From Bacteroidota bacterium (GTDB lineage: Bacteria; Bacteroidota; Bacteroidia; Bacteroidales; Bacteroidaceae): 64,000 bases of DNA. Numbering within the stretch: position 1 is the stretch's first letter; each line of letters opens with the position of its first letter. The DNA lies in the NCBI GenBank assembly GCA_023458215.1, contig JAEXAJ010000159.1, positions 62,001 to 126,000 of the forward strand. Direction: 5' to 3'. The notes under the pieces were generated by a model. That model ran no database searches. It worked only from the letters and a program-made list of their open reading frames with translations, and was not told the origin of the DNA. Made by a program: the position numbers and the translations under genes. Shown in pieces: positions 55,607-64,000 of the stretch.

Positions 55607-58159
55607 TTAAAAGATGATTTCGAATATCTCTACTGTTCCATCAATTTGTACTTTCTTTGTTCCCTTTGCAAAATCTACTTTTATGAAAGGAGTGTCTATC
55701 GTAGTTTCTGCCAACAGTTTATTGTCAGAAGCATATTGAAGCAGTTTCAAAGGTTGTTTTGATGAATTTGGTTTAAGTAGCAAAGTGCATCCTGAAACAT
55801 TTTCGGGAAGCGTAAAGGATAAGATACCCTTGTTAATGTATGAAGTAAACGGATTTTTATCAAATGCAAAAAGAGCTTTTCCTAAATCATTAGCTTCGAT
55901 TTGAAAGTTCAGTTTCTCTACTTTTATAGGATTTATTTCAAATGAGCGGATAGCAGCCCAGTTGCTTTTTGTTGAAGGAAGTTTCTTTAGTCGAACATAC
56001 CTCGCCTTCACAGGGGCTCCGCTCCAGTTTATGACATATTGTTGCCTCAGACTATCGGTAAGGGCGGTCCAACTTTTTGCGTCTTCTGCATATTCTACTA
56101 GGGCGTTGTCGAAGTAATCTACATCGTCAACCGAATTTCTACCTTGCAGAATCGATACTTCGGAAACTTCTTTTGTATTGCCAAGATCCACGCCAATCCA
56201 GCTTTCATTGTTTTGCGAAGTGCCCGAGGTGTAGAATGTGGTAGAGTCATTGTCGAACATCAGCTTGCTTTGAATGGTGCTAAGATTCTCGAATGATCCG
56301 ATTGCTCTGTAAGAAAGCGGAAGTTTCCCGGTAAGTTTGATGTAGAACTTTCTTAATAAATCATCCATTGTGTTTTCGTAGAACGATTGCATTTTCAGGG
56401 TGCCGGACTTGTGGGCATTGAATGCTTTGCGGTCTTCCTCGGTCATCAGACTATTGACGTATGCGGTCCAAAATGTAGGTTCGTCAGCTTTTCCATAAAG
56501 TTCTATCAAGTCCAAGGCTTGCTTTCCCCTGGTACCTAGTTTGCCAAACTCTGTGAGCCAGGGACGTAGTTCGTTGAGGAGTATCTTGTTTGCGCATTTC
56601 TCTTCCATCTCTGCGGGAGTTTTTTCTATTTTATCAAACTCTCTTTGCAGGTTATCGAATTGTTCTTGAGTGTAGTTGTCAATTCTGAATGTTTCTGTTT
56701 CCCACGATTCGTCTCTACGGTATCCGGTTTCTGTATCACACGAATGAATGGCAAAAGTCCTGTAAGCTTCTTTTGCTTCGGGGGTGAGTTCGGCTATGCC
56801 ACGTTCCCAGTTATCGATAGCATTATATCCCCTTATGTTCCAGGCATAATCGGCTACACCGTAAAGTGCCAGTTTGGAGGCTTCGCCGTGTTCCATCGGA
56901 TTGCTGATTAATCCGCAAAGGTCGTTTGAGGTAAGCGAGGTGTCAAGCCCATAAGCGGGACCTTGCATGATAATATGGCGGGCATAGTCGGTAACGGGGA
57001 AGTTCCACCAATAGAGTGCGGGGCGTTTGATACGGGAGTTTACCCAATCCATTGTTTCTTTGGTGAGATCGCTGCACACAACGTCGCCTGTCCAGAATAC
57101 ATTGATTGAAGGGTCTAAAGTGTTGCCATAAATGCTTAGGCTTCCTTGCGGAGTGGGGTTTGCCCATAACTTCGAGTAGTCTGTGGGACAAACTATGAGA
57201 GGGGTTACGTCCCCTTTTGTTTTCACAAAATCTTCGTTCAATCTGTTCAGTAATTCAGTCTGTTTCACAGGGTTGGTACCTTCGCCATCAATGTCGTCAA
57301 AGAAAATGGCGAACGAACGTACACCGAGGTCGTACATCAGGTTGAATTTGTGAACAAGATTGTTGTAATCGGTATCATTCCACTTGATGTCCTGTCCCGG
57401 ATGAATGGCCCATACAAAGTCTACCCGGTTACGATTACAGGCAGTCACCAGTTCTTTGATGCTTTCGGCTTCTTTTTCCGGATAGGGCAGTCGCCAGTTG
57501 GGACAACTGTGGTATGGGTCATCTTTAGGACCATACAAGTAATAATTCATTTTGAATTGACCGTAAAAGTCAATGAGTGATAGCCGTACCTGGTGTGACC
57601 AAGGTGTGCCATAAAATCCCTCAACAACCCCTCTGTACGGAAGATCGGGATAATCATTGATTGTTAAGTGCGGTAGTTTGTTATTTGCAGAAACGGGACT
57701 TTTCATTATTTGGCGAAGAGTCCGGATTCCGTAGAAAGCGCCTTTTTCATCATATCCGATAATGGAGATACCTTTTCCATCAATGTTGATTGAATATGCG
57801 CCTGATATGCCTTTTACTCCATATTTGAGCGAAACCTTTTTCCCAAAGTCTATTGTAAGCTTCGTGCCTCTTTTGTTAACGTTGACAAATTCCAGGTCAT
57901 TAGAAAATTTTCCTTGTATATCTTTTAGATTGATCCCTTGTGATATATCAAGTTTGCTACCCTCTGTTATTTTTATGTTATGAGGGGTTGGATTAATAAT
58001 TAATCCTTTGTGGTCAATGACTTTTCCTGGAACCCTAAGAATATCTTGAGATTCTGATCTTTGCGTGTTCAAATCAAAGTCTTGCTCTTGTGCCGTAAGA
58101 TTGCCACATGTAAATAGGGTGACCGCTAATAGGGTCAGGGTTTTCTTATAATTTATCAT
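55607..58159 (-). CDS. GH84 beta-N-acetylglucosaminidase with C-terminal F5/8-like module
   Basis: This 850-residue secreted enzyme (signal peptide ending NLTAQ) matches BtGH84-type proteins: an N-terminal alpha/beta domain with FYGIRTLRQIM, then the barrel start YRGVVEGFYGTPWSH, KDDPYHSCPNWRLPYP, and the paired catalytic aspartates Asp288-Asp289 in FFDDIDGEG, which support substrate-assisted hydrolysis of beta-linked GlcNAc. A helical region follows, then a discoidin-like module (WIGVDLGNTKEVSEV) and a C-terminal beta domain. It is the last gene of the second PUL, 194 bp after SusD. Likely substrates are host N- or O-glycans or other GlcNAc glycans. The family is clear; extracellular substrate is not. 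Confidence 0.94.
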   Translation of the reverse strand: MINYKKTLTLLAVTLFTCGNLTAQEQDFDLNTQRSESQDILRVPGKVIDHKGLIINPTPHNIKITEGSKLDISQGINLKDIQGKFSNDLEFVNVNKRGTKLTIDFGKKVSLKYGVKGISGAYSINIDGKGISIIGYDEKGAFYGIRTLRQIMKSPVSANNKLPHLTINDYPDLPYRGVVEGFYGTPWSHQVRLSLIDFYGQFKMNYYLYGPKDDPYHSCPNWRLPYPEKEAESIKELVTACNRNRVDFVWAIHPGQDIKWNDTDYNNLVHKFNLMYDLGVRSFAIFFDDIDGEGTNPVKQTELLNRLNEDFVKTKGDVTPLIVCPTDYSKLWANPTPQGSLSIYGNTLDPSINVFWTGDVVCSDLTKETMDWVNSRIKRPALYWWNFPVTDYARHIIMQGPAYGLDTSLTSNDLCGLISNPMEHGEASKLALYGVADYAWNIRGYNAIDNWERGIAELTPEAKEAYRTFAIHSCDTETGYRRDESWETETFRIDNYTQEQFDNLQREFDKIEKTPAEMEEKCANKILLNELRPWLTEFGKLGTRGKQALDLIELYGKADEPTFWTAYVNSLMTEEDRKAFNAHKSGTLKMQSFYENTMDDLLRKFYIKLTGKLPLSYRAIGSFENLSTIQSKLMFDNDSTTFYTSGTSQNNESWIGVDLGNTKEVSEVSILQGRNSVDDVDYFDNALVEYAEDAKSWTALTDSLRQQYVINWSGAPVKARYVRLKKLPSTKSNWAAIRSFEINPIKVEKLNFQIEANDLGKALFAFDKNPFTSYINKGILSFTLPENVSGCTLLLKPNSSKQPLKLLQYASDNKLLAETTIDTPFIKVDFAKGTKKVQIDGTVEIFEIIF

Positions 58160-58205
58160 GGTGTGATAGATAAGTTTAAATGTAATTCCTAATACCTATA
58201 TGAAA

Positions 58206-58304
58206 CATATCTCAAACATATATGCTCCATCGTTTCTTCATTTGAAATATCATAAATACGGGAAAAATATGGAGAAACAATGGAGCAAATACGAATGAGA
58301 TATG
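58206..58304. repeat. Imperfect 31-bp inverted repeat between SusD and GH84
   Basis: Positions 58206-58236 and 58274-58304 are reverse complements at 26 of 31 bases (shared ends GAAAC, ATGGAGCA and TGAGATATG), with a 37-base loop. It could act as an attenuating hairpin or dimeric regulator site between the transport and enzyme genes. I see no TAnnTTTG box beside it. Confidence 0.65.
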
Positions 58305-58353
58305 CTTATTCTACCTGATTGGTTATGCCAACAGGGTAGAGGGTTTCACTGTG

Positions 58354-60045
58354 TTAGAAGTTGCCTTTGTCTGCGTTGTCCCACCACAAGTGCGTTCCAC
58401 CTTTATCTCCGGAAATTCCATTCTTGCTTGAATTTTCTTCATTCAAAAGTTTGAGTCCGGTTTCCAGACCTTTGGCATTAGCATCATAAGCTTGGCTGCT
58501 ATAGATAACACGGCGTACACCTTCTGCTGTGTTTACTCCTCCATTGCTCTCATTTACAAATGCAGGGAAGAAATGCGGATAACCTGTACGACGTTGTTCT
58601 GCCCACGCTTCAGTTGATAATGGGAATAGTGCAAGAAACTTTTGGGTAATGATGCGTTCCAATTTTTGCTCGTTAGTGGCAGCTTCATCCCATTTTACTC
58701 CCAATTTATTCACTGCAGGTGTGCTAAGGGCCGGGTCAACCGGGTCTACAAAGTCTATTTGAGTGGTAGTACCATTGATATAGGCGTCAATTGCTCCATC
58801 ATCATATTTCTTTACTCCTGCATACTCACCTCTATAAGCTAATTCGTTTTCTGCGGAAACCCGAATACCTTTTTCGTATAAATCTTTCACACTTTCGGTA
58901 CCGATATTCCATCTTAACTTAGCTTCAGCCAACAAGAAGTATGACTCAGCAGCTTTCATGATCGGTAGTGGCATGGAATAAGAAGAGCCTCCGTCACCTT
59001 GAATCCAACCTGAGAAGTTACCCCAATTGTTTGGTTTAGCAGGCAGACCGCTGGCAAAACGGATGCCAAGATATTGACTATCTTTAGGTACCGTCACTGC
59101 ATTATCGTTCTTATCTTTCACTTCTCCTGTATTTTTCGTCATATACAACGGCTGTCTCGGATCTTTCATTCCACTCATCAGGGTCACCAAATTGGCATTG
59201 AATCCACAATCCCCCCATGCAAACATCAGCCACATTTCATTTTCTAAGCCTTTACTTATTAAGATGTCTTTATTAACAGTAGCCAGTGTGTTGGATGCTG
59301 CTTCTGTAGCCATTGCCTTTAAATTCATGTCTGGACCGGCATCAGCCTCTCGCTTAGAGAGTCGTAAAGCCATGCGAAGCTTCATCGTATTGGCAATCTT
59401 TATCCATAGTTCGGTATCTCCGTTGCACCAACAGTCGAAGGTTTTCAACTTGGCTACCTCATCGGCACTCATGGCTTTGATATCTATCATAGCTTGGTTC
59501 AGGTCATTGAACATAGCCTTATACAAATCCTTTTGGCTATCGAATTCGTAGTATGCTTCGTTCTTATTCTGAAGGATGGAGCTATAGGGTAGCGGCCCGT
59601 AAGTATCCGTTGTCATCAGAGTTCCGTAGGCCTGTACAATGCGCATTACACCTGCTAGACCTTTGTTACCGTCTACATCGCATTGAGCAATGATGCGGCG
59701 TGTATTATTAAAGATATGCAAGTAGTAATTTTCGTACATACCACCACTGTGTCCTCTATTTTCACCCATGTCTCCGTTCGTGAAGTTTCCGTTAGGAGTC
59801 ATGAAATATCCGCCGTAAAGGTCAATTGTTAAGTTAGTCCAGAACTGGAACATGTTTTGCTGCGGCGGGTAGCAGTAAGTCATTGGCTCGGTACACTGTG
59901 CCGAGAAGGGCAAGTCTGCCGGATTCACCTGAATGTTGCTGGTGTTCAGACTTTCAAAGTTATCCGTACATGAGGTGATGACATTCGCTCCGAAAGCAGC
60001 AAATGCAGTCAATAAGGTGTATTTTAAAATAATTGTTGGTTTCAT
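58354..60045 (-). CDS. SusD-like outer-membrane lipoprotein (SusD_2 type)
   Basis: The 563-residue protein has a lipoprotein signal ending ITSC (Cys26) and the features of the second SusD/RagB group: NFESLNTSNIQVNPADLP at the N-terminus, RRIIAQCDVDGNKGLAGVMRIVQAY, ELWIKIANTMKLRMALRLSK, and the C-terminal QKLERIITQKFLALFPLSTEAW with the closing GTHLWWDNADKGNF. It should cap the SusC barrel encoded 11 bp upstream. Its C-terminus closely resembles the partial protein at 63288, so the two are paralogues from duplicated SusC/SusD pairs. The ligand is unknown. Confidence 0.94.
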   Translation of the reverse strand: MKPTIILKYTLLTAFAAFGANVITSCTDNFESLNTSNIQVNPADLPFSAQCTEPMTYCYPPQQNMFQFWTNLTIDLYGGYFMTPNGNFTNGDMGENRGHSGGMYENYYLHIFNNTRRIIAQCDVDGNKGLAGVMRIVQAYGTLMTTDTYGPLPYSSILQNKNEAYYEFDSQKDLYKAMFNDLNQAMIDIKAMSADEVAKLKTFDCWCNGDTELWIKIANTMKLRMALRLSKREADAGPDMNLKAMATEAASNTLATVNKDILISKGLENEMWLMFAWGDCGFNANLVTLMSGMKDPRQPLYMTKNTGEVKDKNDNAVTVPKDSQYLGIRFASGLPAKPNNWGNFSGWIQGDGGSSYSMPLPIMKAAESYFLLAEAKLRWNIGTESVKDLYEKGIRVSAENELAYRGEYAGVKKYDDGAIDAYINGTTTQIDFVDPVDPALSTPAVNKLGVKWDEAATNEQKLERIITQKFLALFPLSTEAWAEQRRTGYPHFFPAFVNESNGGVNTAEGVRRVIYSSQAYDANAKGLETGLKLLNEENSSKNGISGDKGGTHLWWDNADKGNF

Positions 60046-60056
60046 TATCGTAGGTA

Positions 60057-63000
60057 TTAGAAGTTAAGTTTTAAATTCAATCCAAAACTGCGTGCGGTAG
60101 GTAAGGCAAACATATCAGCGCCTTGCATACCATTGGTGATACCTGCTGATACATCCGGGTCCATAGGAGCGTCTTTGTAGAAGAAGAACAAATTGCGTCC
60201 GATGAGGGCGGCAGTCAAATTCTTACCAAATCCGAACAGGTTGCGGAATGTATAACCGAAAGTCATTTCACGCAAACGAATGTTGGTGGCATTGTAAACG
60301 TAGTTTTCAACGGCGTATGGACTATTGAAGTTGTTATTACCTGTGGTGCGATAATACTTATCAGCATCAAATTTTACACCGTCTATGGTTACACCTCCGG
60401 CATCTCGTGCATCGCCCGAGCGTTTGGAAACTCCCCAACCATCTAATGCGGCTTCGGTCATGGCAAGGACTTTTCCTCCCAATTTGGCGTCAATCAAGAA
60501 TGATAGGGTAAAATCTTTGTAGCGGAAAGTATTGTTCCAACCCATATTGACTTTGGCATTCATGTTGCCTGCATAGTTGAGCTCTTCATTGGAGTCACCG
60601 CTGACGATGGGTTCTCCATTCTCATTTTGCAAAGGCTTTCCGTTGTCATCGCGCATGATGTGGCGTACATACAAATCACCGTATTCTCCACCTTTTTTCA
60701 AAATAACTTTGGCACCGCCGAAGTCAGTTAATGTCAATCCGTTTGGAAGATCGTCCACCAATTTCACTATCTCATTTTTATTGTAAGCGAAATTGAGGTT
60801 GGTGCTCCAGCTGAAGTTGTCTGTAAACTGTTCAAACCATCCGGCTGTAACTTCAACACCCTGATTCTGTACATCTCCTGCATTCACATAGCGGTTTCTT
60901 AAACCCGATTCGTAAGGAGCAGCAATGGTGAAGAACTGGTTCTTAGTATTTGTCTTATAATACGTAATACCTAGGTTGAATCTGTTTTGGAAGAACGTTC
61001 CGTCAAAACCGATTTCCAAAGAATTGGTCTTTTCCGGTTTTAAGGTTCTGAATGGCGCTTTGTCAGGAGGAGTGATGGCACCTTGAGAGCCCAGACTATA
61101 TAATAGATTGGTTACATAAACAGGCACATCGTTACCTACAATGGAGTAGCTTGCACGGAATTTGAACAAGTCGACATTTTTGCCCATGTTGATGAACTTG
61201 TTAAGAAGGGCACTCACACCTACCGATGGATAGAAGAAAGAAACGCTTTCTGTGTAAGCCAAGGCTGAAGACCAGTCATTACGTGCGGTTAAGTCGAGGA
61301 ACAGACCATCATGATAGCCAACTTGTGCAGTGGCGAATACGGAATTCAATCGTTTATTGGTCATCCAATTGTCGTCTTTGCTTACGGACGACATATTACC
61401 GTAGTAATTGTTGGGAGTAAAGATATTGGGGTAATAGATATTACCGGCACCCGGTTTGGTAAATATAGAGCCTTCACCCCAAAGGTCAACATGTGAAGTC
61501 TTGGTTTTTGTAAAGCTCGAACCGGCAGTTGCTGAAAGTGATATTTCATTGAACTTATGATTGTAGCTAACCAGAAAGTCACCGTAAAGTTGTTCGCTGA
61601 AGTAGCGGTTGTCCTTCATACGTCCCATTGGATATAAGTTACCTACACTGGAGGCGTATGCATTGTGTACGAAATGTTCTTCACCACGTTCGTAACGCAT
61701 ACGGCCTTGGATGTTCAAGTCGGGAGTGATATCCCATTTGATGTTGCCTCCGAACTCATAACGGTTACGGTCACTTACAGGAGTTTGTCGGTTCAACATC
61801 CAATAGGGGTTGCCGAACTGTTGTTGCTTTACATTCGTCCAGTTTTGTACATAACATGCACGTTCGTTGTCATAAACTTCAAACTTGTCTTTGTAGCCAT
61901 TCCAGTCTTCACCTCTTGGGAAGAGATATGCACCGGTCAGCGGATTCCACAAATAACCCGAGGCGGGCTGATTGGCAATGTGCTGATTGGTAAATTTAGA
62001 TGAGAAGTCCACATGGATGGTTTTCAGTACATTGAAGCCTACTTTTGCATTCAGGTTATGGCTGCGATAATCATTTTCCGGTGTCACACCTTTAGAATAG
62101 ACGTTGGCATAAGAGAAATAAGCCTGAATGTTTTCGTTACCGCCACTCAAAGCAATAGAGTTATTGGTAGTAAGACCTGTACGGAAAAATTCTTTTGCGT
62201 AATTGGGTGCTTTCTTGCTCAGTTTTTCTCCCCAGCTGAAAGTACCGTTGTCGCTCATACCGTATGTGTTTTGGAACTCAGGCAGTATCATCGGGTTTTC
62301 CATGGTTGTGTTGCTCGATACATTGATAGCTACCTTGCCCGATTGTGCCGATTTGGTGGTAATCATGATAGCACCGTTCGCCGCTACCGCACCGTAAAGA
62401 GCTGCTGCCGACGGACCTTTCAGCAAGGTCATCTGTGCAATGTCATCCGGATTAATACCTGACATGGCATCGCCACCGTCACGCTGGCCTCCATAGTTGC
62501 TATCTACTTGTGAATTTGTAATGTTCATCATCATCGGAACACCGTCTACTACAACAAGAGGCTGGTTGTTACCACTGATTGACTTGTTTCCACGGAACAG
62601 GATTTTAGAAGAACCACCTGCACCTGTAGAGTTCGGAGTAATGGACAAACCGGCACTTTTACCTTGCAGGGAGTTAATCATGTTGATGCTTTTAATGTCG
62701 TTTACATCTTTACCGCCAACTGTCTGTGCCGAGTAAGTCAGTGTCTCAGATTGCCTCTTGATACCCATAGCGGTAACTACAACCTCACCTAAAATTTCAG
62801 AATCATCCTCCAGTATTACATTGAAAGAAGTTCGGTTCTTTACCGGAATGTTCTGTGTCTTATATCCTATATAGGATATGACGATAGTAGCATCTTTGGG
62901 AACACCATTCAGTAAAAAGGCACCGTCCAAATCAGTGATTACTCCATTGGTAGTACCCTTAACCAAAACATTGGCTCCAATAATGGGATTTCCTTGTGAA

Positions 63001-63185
63001 TCTTTGACTAAGCCTTTGATGGTAGAATTTTGTTGGACAACATTTACAGCAACGCTTTCTGTTGCCGTCCCATCGGCATACATTGGAGATACCGACATTG
63101 ATAGACAAAATAAGAGCGCTCCGCTCTTCAGCAAAGGTAACCATTTGAAAGATCCCTTTACACTTTCGTTTAAATGTTTTTTCAT
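60057..63185 (-). CDS. SusC-like TonB-dependent outer-membrane transporter
   Basis: This 1042-residue SusC homologue has an extended signal region ending YADG, a carboxypeptidase-regulatory-like domain (IKGLVKDSQGNPIIGANVLVKGT, about 53-130), a TonB box/plug region (GEVVVTAMGIKRQSETLTYS, PLVVVDGVPMMM, ALYGAVAANGAIMITTK) and a 22-strand barrel ending in LNLKLNF. The ALYGAVAANG form and SusD_2 partner mark it as a different subgroup from the SusC at 25003. It starts 102 bp after the partial SusD and is followed by SusD after 11 bp. No promoter box is evident in the 102-bp gap, so it may be read from upstream. Confidence 0.95.
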   Translation of the reverse strand: MKKHLNESVKGSFKWLPLLKSGALLFCLSMSVSPMYADGTATESVAVNVVQQNSTIKGLVKDSQGNPIIGANVLVKGTTNGVITDLDGAFLLNGVPKDATIVISYIGYKTQNIPVKNRTSFNVILEDDSEILGEVVVTAMGIKRQSETLTYSAQTVGGKDVNDIKSINMINSLQGKSAGLSITPNSTGAGGSSKILFRGNKSISGNNQPLVVVDGVPMMMNITNSQVDSNYGGQRDGGDAMSGINPDDIAQMTLLKGPSAAALYGAVAANGAIMITTKSAQSGKVAINVSSNTTMENPMILPEFQNTYGMSDNGTFSWGEKLSKKAPNYAKEFFRTGLTTNNSIALSGGNENIQAYFSYANVYSKGVTPENDYRSHNLNAKVGFNVLKTIHVDFSSKFTNQHIANQPASGYLWNPLTGAYLFPRGEDWNGYKDKFEVYDNERACYVQNWTNVKQQQFGNPYWMLNRQTPVSDRNRYEFGGNIKWDITPDLNIQGRMRYERGEEHFVHNAYASSVGNLYPMGRMKDNRYFSEQLYGDFLVSYNHKFNEISLSATAGSSFTKTKTSHVDLWGEGSIFTKPGAGNIYYPNIFTPNNYYGNMSSVSKDDNWMTNKRLNSVFATAQVGYHDGLFLDLTARNDWSSALAYTESVSFFYPSVGVSALLNKFINMGKNVDLFKFRASYSIVGNDVPVYVTNLLYSLGSQGAITPPDKAPFRTLKPEKTNSLEIGFDGTFFQNRFNLGITYYKTNTKNQFFTIAAPYESGLRNRYVNAGDVQNQGVEVTAGWFEQFTDNFSWSTNLNFAYNKNEIVKLVDDLPNGLTLTDFGGAKVILKKGGEYGDLYVRHIMRDDNGKPLQNENGEPIVSGDSNEELNYAGNMNAKVNMGWNNTFRYKDFTLSFLIDAKLGGKVLAMTEAALDGWGVSKRSGDARDAGGVTIDGVKFDADKYYRTTGNNNFNSPYAVENYVYNATNIRLREMTFGYTFRNLFGFGKNLTAALIGRNLFFFYKDAPMDPDVSAGITNGMQGADMFALPTARSFGLNLKLNF

Positions 63186-63287
63186 AACATATTACATTAG
63201 GTTTAATTACGAGCAAAGCTTCAGACCTTGCTTCCTAAGTAATACAGATGATGATGAGAACGTACTAAACGGAGTATCTACTTTTTT

Positions 63288-64000
63288 TTAGTTTTCAGAT
63301 GGAAAGTTACCGCTTTCCGCTATATCCCACCATAAACGGGTACCTCCGGTATCGGGACCTTTCAGGTACCGGATGGCTTTCTGCACCTCTACTCCATTGG
63401 TATTATACTCTTTCCGAGTAAACGGTAGGCGGCGTATTTGGAGCTCGGTATCAATAAGTCCTCCACTGAGGTTATACACTACCGGGAATAAGCGGGGATA
63501 GCCTGTACGTCTGAATTCAGTCCAGGCTTCAAATGAATCGGGGTAGATGGCGAGCCATTTTTGGGTGATGATACGTTGCAGTTTTTGTTCTTTCGTGTCG
63601 TTCTCATGCCAGGTTACCGAAATGTTGTTGATGCCCGGCGTATTATAGAATGAGTCGTGATAATCTATATAGTCGGCAGCTTTGACTCCGCCGTCAGGAG
63701 CATGGATACCGCTCAGATATTCGTCGGCATGGCTTATTCCGTATGAACTAAGAGCAACCCGTACCCCTTGTTCGTAACAGTACCGGGCACTTTCGCCCAT
63801 TTGCCAACCCCGCAATGCTCCTTCGGCACGTAAAAACCAGGCCTCGGCGGCATGCATTACCGGGCGGGGGTCGTAACTTTGATAAGTAGAAGATGAGAAG
63901 TTCAGATACAATAATGGAGATTTGGTTTCGATAAGAAGTCCTTGTCGGATGCCTGCACAGGTAGAGTCGGCTTTCAGAGTCATTTCTCCTTCGTTGTTCA
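63288..64000 (-). CDS. SusD-like lipoprotein, 5' part outside window
   Basis: Only the C-terminal 237 residues or so are visible; the frame stays open to the right edge. Motifs shared with the SusD at 58354 are EAWFLRAEGALRGW, CYEQGVRVALSSYG, EQKLQRIITQKWLAIYPDSFEAWTEFRRTGYPR and the ending GTRLWWDIAESGNF. It would pair with a SusC beyond the window. Its stop lies 102 bp upstream of the next SusC gene, indicating tandem SusC/SusD pairs in the same operon. Confidence 0.88.
   Translation of the reverse strand, partial: NNEGEMTLKADSTCAGIRQGLLIETKSPLLYLNFSSSTYQSYDPRPVMHAAEAWFLRAEGALRGWQMGESARYCYEQGVRVALSSYGISHADEYLSGIHAPDGGVKAADYIDYHDSFYNTPGINNISVTWHENDTKEQKLQRIITQKWLAIYPDSFEAWTEFRRTGYPRLFPVVYNLSGGLIDTELQIRRLPFTRKEYNTNGVEVQKAIRYLKGPDTGGTRLWWDIAESGNFPSEN

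Overview
The window reads as part of a chromosome of a gut-type Bacteroidota, most likely Bacteroides or Phocaeicola. The support is three SusC/SusD-type outer-membrane systems (one cut by the window edge), a hybrid two-component sensor, many secreted or lipidated glycoside hydrolases, and promoters of the Bacteroides form (TTTG, 20 bp, TAnnTTTG). I see no rRNA, tRNA, CRISPR array, phage or insertion sequence. Almost all of the DNA is devoted to taking apart complex glycans and using the sugars released.

Layout. (a) 1-8624, plus strand: a partial alpha/beta-hydrolase, a secreted HEFGH metallopeptidase-like protein, a GH97, a GH43 and a GH88 unsaturated glucuronyl hydrolase. (b) 8846-11624, plus: an L-rhamnose mutarotase and a secreted beta-helix protein ending in a PDZ-like domain. 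(c) 11628-24587, minus: GH95, a five-bladed-propeller protein, a hybrid two-component sensor (HTCS), GH106, GH29 and an AraC regulator. (d) 25003-35755, plus, divergent from (c): SusC, SusD, GH43, a GH127/GH146 beta-L-arabinofuranosidase and an unrecognised, possibly TIM-barrel hydrolase. Together (b) to (d) look like one polysaccharide utilization locus (PUL) rich in activities against L-rhamnose, L-fucose or L-galactose, and L-arabinose, and it is visibly more AT-rich than its surroundings. (e) 35791-44218, minus: a TPR histidine kinase, a GH31, an AraC-type membrane sensor without kinase or receiver domains, and a LacI regulator. (f) 44397-55443, plus: an L-galactose catabolic set (aldo/keto reductase, lactonase, FucP-like permease, zinc dehydrogenase) followed directly by a propeller protein, GH97 and two GH43s. 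(g) 55607-64000, minus: a second PUL with a partial SusD, SusC, SusD and a GH84 beta-N-acetylglucosaminidase.

How the parts fit. SusC/SusD import oligosaccharides. Periplasmic and surface enzymes strip terminal alpha-L-rhamnose (GH106), alpha-L-fucose or alpha-L-galactose (GH29, GH95), alpha-galactose, beta-L-arabinopyranose or alpha-glucose (GH97), alpha-xylose or alpha-glucose (GH31), arabinofuranose or xylose (GH43, GH127/146) and unsaturated uronate (GH88). The cytoplasmic route at 44397-48782 matches the order and families of the L-galactose to D-tagaturonate pathway known from Bacteroides vulgatus. The glycan is probably a plant cell-wall polymer with L-sugar side chains (pectin side chains, arabinogalactan or complex xylan), but the sequence alone does not settle which.

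The most interesting non-coding feature is an array of four palindromes with an exact 22-bp period (43091-43174) upstream of the kinase-less sensor. The best candidates for undescribed enzymes are the proteins at 34091-35755, 48785-50401 and 9252-11624.
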